Positions 1 to 5,097 of a stretch of DNA of 5,256 nucleotides are shown here, in pieces; position 1 is the stretch's first letter, and every line of letters begins with the position of its first letter. Both the position numbers and the translations under genes were made by a program. This DNA is from Nocardia sp. GTDB taxonomy: Bacteria; Actinomycetota; Actinomycetes; Mycobacteriales; Mycobacteriaceae. A model generated the notes under the pieces. The model did not search any database. It was not told where the DNA came from and saw nothing but the letters and a program-made list of their open reading frames with translations. The stretch lies in the NCBI GenBank assembly GCA_017354515.1, contig JAFMQT010000357.1, forward strand, positions 1 to 5,256. The letters are read 5' to 3'.

Positions 1-404
1 ATCCCGGTGCGGGCGATGCCATTCAGGCCGCCAAGGCCGGACTGCTCGAGGTCGCCGACATCATCGTGGTGAACAAGGCCGACCGGCCCGGAGCCGAGCA
101 GACCGTGCGCGAGTTGCGCGGTGAATCCGATGCCCCCATCCTGACCTCCGTCGCTTCCGAGGGCACCGGAATCCCGGAACTGATGGCCGCCGTCACCGAC
201 CACATCCGCACCGATACCCAGCAGCGCCGCGCGGCCCGCGCCCGCGTGCAGATCCTGTCGCTGGCACAGACCCGGGTCCGTTCACACCCCGATCTGGACC
301 GCCTCGCCGAGGAGGTCGCCAAGGGCGCCATCGACGCCTATCGGGCCGCGGACCTGCTGATCCCGCCGTCCACGCCGATCGCGGTGCACACCGTGCGGTG
401 GTAG
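1..404 (+). CDS. meaB: MeaB/ArgK-family GTPase, C-terminal part (5' end outside window)
   Basis: This is a partial gene; 133 codons are visible, in the frame starting at base 3. MeaB is a cytoplasmic G3E-type GTPase that protects and reloads adenosylcobalamin-dependent methylmalonyl-CoA mutase. The visible part opens with PGAGDAIQAAKAGLLEVAD, which is typical of the family just before the G4 motif. G4 is NKAD at bases 72-83 and gives guanine specificity. A G5-like TSVAS (about 144-158) is followed by EGTGIPEL. The end has an Arg-rich helical dimerisation region (QQRRAARARVQ) and the late helix EEVAKGAIDAYRAADLLI. The P-loop and switch regions, and probably the mutase genes, would lie upstream. 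The GTG at base 66 is internal and not the true start. It converges on the thioesterase gene with only 20 bases between the two stops. The family call is firm; that it serves methylmalonyl-CoA mutase is family knowledge. Confidence 0.88.
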   Translation, partial: PGAGDAIQAAKAGLLEVADIIVVNKADRPGAEQTVRELRGESDAPILTSVASEGTGIPELMAAVTDHIRTDTQQRRAARARVQILSLAQTRVRSHPDLDRLAEEVAKGAIDAYRAADLLIPPSTPIAVHTVRW

Positions 405-419
405 TCACCGCACGGTGTG
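387..419. terminator. Bidirectional hairpin terminator between convergent meaB and tesB
   Basis: This is a perfect inverted repeat with 14-base arms: CACACCGTGCGGTG at 387-400 and CACCGCACGGTGTG at 406-419, around a 5-base loop GTAGT. Two wobble pairs could lengthen the stem slightly. The meaB stop TAG (402-404) lies in the loop, so the left arm is coding sequence. The thioesterase stop codon begins 5 bases after the right arm. No U tract follows on either strand, as is common for actinobacterial hairpins. The position between two converging genes supports a shared terminator acting on both transcripts. Confidence 0.75.
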
Positions 420-424
420 TGCGA

Positions 425-1252
425 TCACGGGAACCGGACCATAGCTTCCTGAGCGAAAGACGCGACCGGAGAACCATTTTCGGTGAGCACGTCGCCGCGT
501 CCGAAACAGCGCGCCTGCGCCATCACCGGGCTGGATTGGCGCAGCAGCAACCACTCGTCGGTGCGGAAGGGGCGGTGGAACCACACGGTGTGACTGGTGA
601 CCGCGGAATGGAAGGCGGTGCCGTTACCGCGCTGGCACACGCCCTCGAGCGGACGCAGGGCGGTGCCGATCAGAGTGAGGTCGGTGGCGTAGGCGGTCAG
701 GGCCGGAGCCAGGGCGGAATCCACCTCGGGAGTGCGCATCCACATCTCGTATTCCGGTGTGCCCGAACCGGTATCGTCCAGGTCGACAACAGTCCGGGTG
801 TCCCACGGCAGGATGCCGATATCGGCCTTGTGCTCGGCCGGGAGCACCGGCGGAACCGGTTCGGTGTGCTGCAGCTGCGGTCCGTCCCCGGGGGCGTGCA
901 TCGAGACCGAGGCGGTCGCGACCACCCCGGAGGCCTGTTGCGCCACGATCGACGTGGTCGCGAAGGTCCGCCCCTGATGGTGTACCCGCACGTGATACTC
1001 GAGCGGCTCGTCCGGTTTGCCTTCGCGCGGGAACAGCGAATGCATGGACTTCACGGACTTGTCGGGGCACACCCGCTGCGCGGCGGCCAGGAATTGGCCC
1101 AGCAGCTGGCCACCGAAGATCCGGTGGTATCCCAGGTTCTGATTGGGACCGGTGAACACCGCGGCGTCGGAGTCAGCGGTGTTATCGGAGGCACTGGAGG
1201 CTACCGGTTGCAGGTCGAGACAGGCGAGAAGGTCGCTCCACAGATCGGGCAT
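425..1252 (-). CDS. tesB: Acyl-CoA thioesterase II (TesB-like, double hotdog)
   Basis: The product is 275 residues, close to the usual 280-290 for TesB. It should hydrolyse acyl-CoA to free acid and CoA in the cytoplasm. The N-terminal hotdog (about 1-115) has RIFGGQLLGQ (44-53) and the family's HSLF (71-74) and V-HHQGRTFATTS (90-101). The C-terminal hotdog (about 165-275) has YATD with Asp191, WFHRPF (224-229), EWLLL and FAQEAMVR with Gln268. Asp191 and Gln268 match the Asp and Gln of the E. coli TesB catalytic triad. The triad Thr is less clear: the strand here reads AVTSHTVWFHR, so Thr219 is one residue off the simplest alignment. The ATG at 1252 has no Shine-Dalgarno sequence but lies 7 bases after a TANNNT box, which suggests leaderless translation. 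The tetR gene ends 44 bases upstream on the same strand. A perfect palindrome in that gap suggests repression by the TetR protein. Confidence 0.9.
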   Translation of the reverse strand: MPDLWSDLLACLDLQPVASSASDNTADSDAAVFTGPNQNLGYHRIFGGQLLGQFLAAAQRVCPDKSVKSMHSLFPREGKPDEPLEYHVRVHHQGRTFATTSIVAQQASGVVATASVSMHAPGDGPQLQHTEPVPPVLPAEHKADIGILPWDTRTVVDLDDTGSGTPEYEMWMRTPEVDSALAPALTAYATDLTLIGTALRPLEGVCQRGNGTAFHSAVTSHTVWFHRPFRTDEWLLLRQSSPVMAQARCFGRGDVLTENGSPVASFAQEAMVRFP

Positions 1253-1259
1253 GAGACCG

Positions 1260-1265
1260 AGTGTA
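1260..1265 (-). promoter_or_regulatory. Candidate -10 box of tesB (leaderless transcript)
   Basis: Read on the minus strand, TACACT (4 of 6 matches to TATAAT, fits TANNNT) is followed by 7 bases and then the A of the tesB ATG at 1252. Transcription would therefore start at or beside the start codon. No ribosome binding site lies in the 16 bases before the ATG, which agrees with a leaderless message. The -35 position (about 1283-1288, TTCTCC) is a poor match to consensus and falls inside the palindromic operator. This is inferred from spacing only. Confidence 0.4.
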
Positions 1266-1283
1266 AGCGACCTTCTCGACTAG

Positions 1284-1298
1284 GAGAATCAAATTCTC
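1284..1298. promoter_or_regulatory. Operator O1: GAGAAT-N3-ATTCTC palindrome upstream of tesB
   Basis: A perfect 15-base dyad has half-sites GAGAAT (1284-1289) and ATTCTC (1293-1298) around CAA. The same half-sites with the same 3-base spacing recur at 2070-2090 before the dehydrogenase operon. The right half overlaps the tetR stop codon (1297-1299). Relative to a tesB transcript starting near 1252, the site covers roughly -32 to -46, over the -35 position, which suits a repressor. A further TTCTC half-site lies at 1273-1277, in inverted orientation to the left half. The likely ligand is the adjacent TetR protein; that link is inference from co-location. Confidence 0.68.
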
Positions 1299-1950
1299 AT
1301 TCTTTGACAAAGCCGTGCGAGCAGAAGCTCCACACCTCCTCGGCGGTAATCGGGTGGGTGGTCTCCTCGTCGGTGCCGCCGGTCGATTGTGCGGTGAACA
1401 TCACCGTCTGCATCACCATCGCGGCGGTGCGGCGGGCGTTGAGATCCTTGCGCAGCCTGCCTTGTTCCTGTGCCTTGTCCATGAGTTCGCAGATCAGGGT
1501 CAGCAGGGGCGCGTGCGCCACCTTGACCTGCGCGGGATGCGACACCAGCAGCTGGGGCGCGAAGTCGGTGAACAGCGGCCGCTGTGCGGTCGGATCGGGC
1601 CGGCTGAGTTCGAACAGCAATTCCACGGTCACCTGGAGCTGATCGATGGGGTCCTCGCGCCCCTCTGCGGCGGCGCGCAACTGGTCGGCGGTGCGGGCCA
1701 GAGCGTCCTCGAACAGTGCCAGCAGCAGTTCGTGTTTACCATCGAACTGCAGGTAGAAGCTGCGCAGTGACTGCTTCGAACGGTCGACGACTTCCTGCAC
1801 GGTGAAGTCGGTGGTCCCTTTTTCGGTGATGATGGCCTGGGCGGCATCGAGGAAGCGCTGCACCCGCTGTTCGGCACGCAATTTCGCCGTGCGGATCGAG
1901 CGCTCGACGGCGCGTTGCTTCCAGGCGGGTTCTTCGCTGGGGCTGCTCAC
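1297..1950 (-). CDS. TetR-family transcriptional repressor
   Basis: The product is 217 residues, normal for TetR regulators, which bind palindromic DNA as dimers through an N-terminal helix-turn-helix and release it on binding a small ligand. Helices run from about residue 28 (QRVQRFLDAAQAIITEKGTTDF), and the helix-turn-helix is at about 49-70 (FTVQEVVDRSKQSLRSFYLQF), followed by GKHELLLALFEDAL. Residues 75-217 are the variable ligand-binding and dimer domain, in which no ligand can be read. An Arg/Lys-rich N-terminal arm (11-32) could add DNA contacts. The start is GTG at 1950, with AAGGA at 1962-1966 eleven bases before it; no internal Met occurs until residue 158. It is divergent from the dehydrogenase operon and leads into tesB. 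Perfect GAGAAT-N3-ATTCTC palindromes at both neighbouring promoters suggest local control of acyl-CoA genes. It resembles the KstR and FadR roles in function only; I do not claim orthology. Confidence 0.88.
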   Translation of the reverse strand: MSSPSEEPAWKQRAVERSIRTAKLRAEQRVQRFLDAAQAIITEKGTTDFTVQEVVDRSKQSLRSFYLQFDGKHELLLALFEDALARTADQLRAAAEGREDPIDQLQVTVELLFELSRPDPTAQRPLFTDFAPQLLVSHPAQVKVAHAPLLTLICELMDKAQEQGRLRKDLNARRTAAMVMQTVMFTAQSTGGTDEETTHPITAEEVWSFCSHGFVKE

Positions 1951-1991
1951 TGTCGACTCGGTCCTTGATTATGTGTGCAGAACATGAATGC

Positions 1992-1997
1992 ACTGTA
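1992..1997 (-). promoter_or_regulatory. Candidate -10 box of tetR
   Basis: On the minus strand TACAGT (fits TANNNT) would start transcription near 1985 and give a leader of about 35 bases that includes the AAGGA ribosome binding site at 1962-1966. The degenerate operator at 2001-2015 would then sit between -10 and -35, as expected for autorepression. A competing -10, CATAAT at 1968-1973, matches consensus better. However, it would start transcription near 1960, leaving AAGGA outside the message. Neither has a convincing -35. Confidence 0.33.
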
Positions 1998-2000
1998 CCG

Positions 2001-2015
2001 GAGAATGTCACTTTC
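2001..2015. promoter_or_regulatory. Degenerate operator O2 near the tetR promoter
   Basis: The site reads GAGAAT-GTC-ACTTTC. The left half is a perfect copy of the GAGAAT half-site seen in O1 and O3; the right half matches ATTCTC at 4 of 6 positions with the same 3-base spacing. It lies about 50 bases upstream of the tetR GTG and overlaps its likely promoter, consistent with weaker autoregulation. On its own it could be chance; its location and the intact half-site are the reasons to list it. Confidence 0.42.
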
Positions 2016-2069
2016 ACTGTCGTCGAGGGCGGGTGTCCGCGGTAAAACTGGAGACTACTACTTTCCCTC

Positions 2070-2090
2070 AGGGAGAATGCTATTCTCCCT
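2070..2090. promoter_or_regulatory. Operator O3: extended GAGAAT-N3-ATTCTC palindrome before the dehydrogenase operon
   Basis: A perfect dyad has 9-base arms AGGGAGAAT (2070-2078) and ATTCTCCCT (2082-2090) around GCT. Its core equals O1. Extra half-sites flank it: TCCCT at 2064-2068 faces AGGGA at 2070-2074 across one base, and GAGAA at 2092-2096 faces TTCTC at 2083-2087 across four. This suggests that more than one dimer may bind. A possible -10, TATTCT, is at 2081-2086 inside the palindrome, so bound repressor would block the promoter; I find no good -35. The dyad ends 37 bases before the ATG and is upstream of the ribosome binding site, so operator fits better than a translational element. 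Confidence 0.75.
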
Positions 2091-2111
2091 AGAGAAGAGA
2101 GTTTAACGGCC

Positions 2112-2118
2112 AAGGAGG
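2112..2118 (+). promoter_or_regulatory. Strong ribosome binding site of the first dehydrogenase gene
   Basis: AAGGAGG, a full match to the anti-Shine-Dalgarno sequence, lies 9 bases before the ATG at 2128 and fixes that start. It is the strongest such site in the window, suggesting high expression of the operon once derepressed. Confidence 0.85.
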
Positions 2119-2127
2119 CGGTCCGGG

Positions 2128-3126
2128 ATGCTTTTGGAGTTCGACTCCGACCAACGGCTGTGGCGTGAAACCGTGCGGGATTTCGTCGGGAAACGGTGTC
2201 CGGCCGCGCTGATCCGGGAGATCGCCGACAAGGACGGCGATCCGATTCCGCTGTGGCGCAGCTATATCGAGCAGGGCTGGACCGAACTGACCGGATCCGC
2301 GGCCGCCGTCGAACTGGCGATCGTCCTCGAGGAATTGGGCCGGGCCACCGATCCCACCCCGTATCTGGCCACCATGAGTCAGTTCGCCCCGCTGGCACCG
2401 GATTACGCGCGGCCCGATGTCTCCGGAACCGGGGTTTTCGAGGGGGTGAACGCGGCACTGGACGCCGAGGGCTGGGTGCTCAGCGGCACCGCCGGATACG
2501 TCCTGGACGGCGATCGGGCCGAACAGTTCGCGGTGGTCACCGGCGCGGGTGTGTTCGTGGTGCCGGCCTCGGATGTGCGCAGCAGGCGTCGGGTGATCTT
2601 CGATCCGGTATTGCATGTCGCCGAGGTGAATTTCGACGGTGTGCGGGTCGGGCACGACCGGTGCACGGGTGTCGACGCCGCGCGTGCCCGCGAGTTCGCG
2701 CTCACCGGGTTGGCGGTGACGATGGTCGGCGCCTGCCAGCGGGTGCTGGACATGGTCCTCGAGCATGTGCGCAACCGGCACCAGTTCGGCAAGCCGATCG
2801 GCTCGATGCAGGCGGTCAAACACAAGGCCGCCGATATGCACGTCGCGATCGAGCGCGCCCGCGCCCTGGCCTATTTCGCCGCACTGACCATCGCCGAGGA
2901 CGATCCGCGCCGCACGCTGGCCGCCTCGATGGCCAAGGCGGCCGCTGGCGAATGTCAGGATCTGGTGTGCCGCAATGGTATTCAACTGTTCGGAGCCATG
3001 GGCTTCACCTGGGAGAACGACCTGCAGTTCGCGCTCAAACGGGCCCAGGCCGCCGAGTTGCTGCTCGGCGGCGCGGCCGAACATCGGGCGCTGATCGTCG
3101 AGGAGTGCCGTGCAACTCAGCTTTGA
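2128..3126 (+). CDS. Acyl-CoA dehydrogenase, small (probably non-catalytic) subunit, FadE28-like in size
   Basis: The product is 332 residues, short for an acyl-CoA dehydrogenase (usually 380-400). The family normally oxidises acyl-CoA to trans-2-enoyl-CoA with FAD. The N-terminal helical domain is about 1-110. A reduced middle beta domain (about 112-180) lacks the T/S-E-P-x-A-G-S-D and W-x-T-S flavin-binding motifs. The C-terminal helical domain has VGACQRVLD (200-208), the FAD-contacting RHQFGKP (217-223) with QAVKHKAADM, and IQLFGAMGFTWEND (285-298). The MCAD-type catalytic Glu position reads ELLLGGAAEH, with Leu in its place, and the alternative IVD-type position near 191-193 (ALT) also has no Glu. 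This points to a structural partner subunit. The next gene overlaps it by 17 bases and carries the missing motifs, as in the FadE28/FadE29 pair. The start ATG is fixed by AAGGAGG. The subunit role is inferred from motifs. Confidence 0.88.
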   Translation: MLLEFDSDQRLWRETVRDFVGKRCPAALIREIADKDGDPIPLWRSYIEQGWTELTGSAAAVELAIVLEELGRATDPTPYLATMSQFAPLAPDYARPDVSGTGVFEGVNAALDAEGWVLSGTAGYVLDGDRAEQFAVVTGAGVFVVPASDVRSRRRVIFDPVLHVAEVNFDGVRVGHDRCTGVDAARAREFALTGLAVTMVGACQRVLDMVLEHVRNRHQFGKPIGSMQAVKHKAADMHVAIERARALAYFAALTIAEDDPRRTLAASMAKAAAGECQDLVCRNGIQLFGAMGFTWENDLQFALKRAQAAELLLGGAAEHRALIVEECRATQL

Positions 3127-4288
3127 TTCCGACGTCGAGGAATTCCGCGCCGAATTCGTGGCGTTCCTGGACGCCCATATGCCCGATGAGGCGATCGCCT
3201 CGCGCAGTCGTGCCCATTCCAGTTCCGATGTGCCGGACTGGGCGCGCGAATGGCAGCGCACCCAGTTCGACCACGGCTGGCTGCTACCGGGCAATCCGCC
3301 CGAATTCGGCGGCCGGAACGCGAGCATCCTGCAGCAGTACGTCCATCTGCGGGAGCTGTCGAATCGCCGGATGTACCACAGTTTCAACCCGCAGGGCGTC
3401 GGGATCGTCGCGGCCTCGCTGCTGTCCTTCGGCACCGAGGAGCAGAAACAGAAGTGGGCCAAGCGAATTCTGCGCGCGGAGATCACCGCGTCGCTGGGGA
3501 TGAGCGAACCGGGCGCCGGCTCGGATCTGGCCGGTCTGCGCACCCGCGCGGTGCGCGACGGCGACGAGTTCGTGGTCGACGGGCAGAAGGTGTGGACCTC
3601 CGGGGCCCACGACGCCGATGTGCTGCTCACCTTCGTGCGCACCGATCCGGACGCACCGAAACACAAGGGCATCAGTGTGCTGCTGATCCCGACCGATACC
3701 CCGGGTGTGACCCGCCGGCCGTTCCCCTCGATCCTGGGTCCGCACGATCTGGATTTCAACGAGGTGTTCTTCGAGGGGGCGCGGGTTCCGGCGGAGAATC
3801 TGGTCGGTCCGCTCAACGGCGGGTGGGGGGTGGCCAACGGGTCGCTCGGCCATGAGCGCACCCTGCTGTGGCTCTCGTTCGCCGATCGGCTCGATGAGCT
3901 GGTCGCCGACTTCCGGCCGCGGACCGCGCTGGACCGCGATCACTACGCCACACTCGTCATGGACAGTTACGCGATCCGGCTGCAGGGCTCGCAGGCACTC
4001 GCGCGCGCCGCGCGCGGTGAGCAGGATGTCGCGGCACTGTCGGTGCTGAAGGTCTTCGGATCCGAGGCGGTCCAGGCCGCGTCCGCGCACGCGCTGCGCG
4101 CCCAGGGGCCGGATGGTCTGATCCATCCGGCACGGACCGCGCCGCTGAGTCCGCTGAGTCTGGATGCCTTCGGCGCCAGCTGGTTCGAACGATATGCCCG
4201 CAGTTTCGCCGGAACCATCGCCGGCGGCACTTCCGAGATCCAGCGCAATATCATCGCCGAGCGTGTGCTCGGACTGCCACGAGGCTGA
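3110..4288 (+). CDS. Acyl-CoA dehydrogenase, large (probable catalytic) subunit, FadE29-like in size
   Basis: The product is 392 residues, the usual family length. The N-terminal helical domain (about 1-125) has GWLLPGNPPEFGGRNAS (56-72). The middle beta domain has the flavin-binding MSEPGAGSD (131-139) and VWTSGAHDAD (161-170). The C-terminal domain has LGHERTLLW, in which Glu249 aligns with the catalytic base of the isovaleryl-CoA dehydrogenase type and of mycobacterial FadE26. The MCAD-type Glu position is Gly372 in AGGTSEIQRNIIAERVLGLPR. The R-x-Q-F-G-x-P motif expected at about 268-280 is absent (DFRPRTALDRDHY); the upstream subunit has it. So each protein supplies half of a complete FAD site, the mark of alpha2beta2 enzymes. 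The GTG start at 3110 overlaps the upstream gene by 17 bases, with GAGGAG four bases before it, implying coupled translation and matched amounts. The substrate is unknown; known pairs of this kind act on steroid side-chain acyl-CoAs. Confidence 0.9.
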   Translation: MQLSFDSDVEEFRAEFVAFLDAHMPDEAIASRSRAHSSSDVPDWAREWQRTQFDHGWLLPGNPPEFGGRNASILQQYVHLRELSNRRMYHSFNPQGVGIVAASLLSFGTEEQKQKWAKRILRAEITASLGMSEPGAGSDLAGLRTRAVRDGDEFVVDGQKVWTSGAHDADVLLTFVRTDPDAPKHKGISVLLIPTDTPGVTRRPFPSILGPHDLDFNEVFFEGARVPAENLVGPLNGGWGVANGSLGHERTLLWLSFADRLDELVADFRPRTALDRDHYATLVMDSYAIRLQGSQALARAARGEQDVAALSVLKVFGSEAVQAASAHALRAQGPDGLIHPARTAPLSPLSLDAFGASWFERYARSFAGTIAGGTSEIQRNIIAERVLGLPRG

Positions 4289-4298
4289 GGAGCGCCCC

Positions 4299-5087
4299 AT
4301 GTCGTACATCGAATACGAGGTCGCCGACAAGATCGCGACCATCTCGCTGAACCGCCCCGAAGCGGCCAACGCCCAGAACAGCGCATTGCTCGAAGAGCTG
4401 GACGCCGCGTGGCAAAAGGCCGGTGCCGACGACGAAGTCGCGGTGATCGTGCTGCGCGCCAACGGGAAACACTTCTCGGCCGGACACGATCTCAAGGACC
4501 GGTCGCAGCCGCTACCGGACAAGATCACCCTCGAACACATCTACGCCGCCGAATCACGGAAATATCTCGAATTCTCGCTGCGGTGGCGCAATATCCCGAA
4601 GCCCTCGATCGCCGCGGTGCAGGGCCGCTGCATCGCCGGCGGTCTGCTGCTGTGCTGGCCGTGTGATCTGATCGTGGCCGCCGAGGACGCCCAATTCTCC
4701 GATCCGGTGGTGATGATGGGGATCGGCGGCGTCGAGTATCACGGCCACACCTGGGAACTGGGCCCCCGCAAGGCCAAGGAGATCCTGTTCACCGGCCGGC
4801 CGGTCACCGCGCAGGAGGCCGAGCAGATCGGCATGGTGAACACGGTGGTCCCGCGCGCCGAGCTCGACACCCGGACGCGCGCGCTGGCGCAGCGCATCGC
4901 GGCGATGCCGGCTTTCGGTCTGCGGCAGGCCAAACGGGCCGTTAACCAGACACTCGACGTCCAGGGGTTCTACGCTGCCATTCAATCGGTTTTCGATGTG
5001 CACCAGACCGGTCACGGCAACGCGCTCAGCGTCAGCGGTCTCCCGATCCTGGTGAACCTGGACGATATGAAGAAGCAAATCGAATAA
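4299..5087 (+). CDS. Crotonase-fold protein (enoyl-CoA hydratase/isomerase family) without the usual catalytic glutamates
   Basis: The product is 262 residues, normal for a crotonase. I start it at ATG 4299, with GAGGAG at 4287-4292 six bases upstream and the preceding stop 10 bases before. A longer reading from 4164 would run through the preceding gene and lacks family sequence. The N-terminal strand YEVADKIATISLNRPEAANA is typical. Oxyanion-hole elements are visible: HFSAGHDLK (58-66) and VQGRCIAGGLLL (107-118). Further on come CDLIVAAEDAQFSDP (122-136) and LGPRKAKEILFTGRPVTAQEAEQIGMVNTVV (154-184). By motif alignment with rat enoyl-CoA hydratase, Glu144 becomes Leu117 and Glu164 becomes Val137. 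Ordinary hydration is therefore doubtful, although acyl-CoA binding looks intact. Asp135, Glu146, His148 and His150 (GVEYHGH) are possible replacement acid-base residues. As the last gene of the dehydrogenase operon it probably acts on the enoyl-CoA product, as a hydratase of unusual type, isomerase, hydrolase or lyase. Confidence 0.88.
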   Translation: MSYIEYEVADKIATISLNRPEAANAQNSALLEELDAAWQKAGADDEVAVIVLRANGKHFSAGHDLKDRSQPLPDKITLEHIYAAESRKYLEFSLRWRNIPKPSIAAVQGRCIAGGLLLCWPCDLIVAAEDAQFSDPVVMMGIGGVEYHGHTWELGPRKAKEILFTGRPVTAQEAEQIGMVNTVVPRAELDTRTRALAQRIAAMPAFGLRQAKRAVNQTLDVQGFYAAIQSVFDVHQTGHGNALSVSGLPILVNLDDMKKQIE

Positions 5088-5097
5088 AGGAAATGAC

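Noticed and set aside
398..1642. 414-codon open frame on the plus strand over tesB and tetR
   Set aside because: It covers two well-supported minus-strand genes, has no ribosome binding site or recognisable domain, and begins inside the terminator hairpin.
1975..1993. Inverted repeat GTGCA-N9-TGCAC in the tetR leader region
   Set aside because: The arms are only 5 bases, the 9-base spacer has no symmetry, and there is no second copy in the window; it could easily be chance.
2089..3861. 590-codon open frame on the minus strand across both dehydrogenase genes
   Set aside because: It is antisense to two clear dehydrogenase genes. Its translation is low-complexity, Arg/Pro/Gly-rich and matches no family I know. 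Long antisense frames are usual in GC-rich codon-biased DNA.
4164..4298. 45-residue N-terminal extension of the crotonase
   Set aside because: It lies wholly within the preceding gene plus the short gap and has no family sequence. The ATG at 4299 has a good ribosome binding site and the typical crotonase first strand.
3284..4540. 418-codon open frame on the minus strand
   Set aside because: It is a shadow of the large dehydrogenase subunit and the start of the crotonase; no family features are present.
5088..5097. Possible terminator between the crotonase and lipoprotein genes
   Set aside because: The gap is 10 bases with no dyad symmetry; it holds only part of the lipoprotein ribosome binding site.
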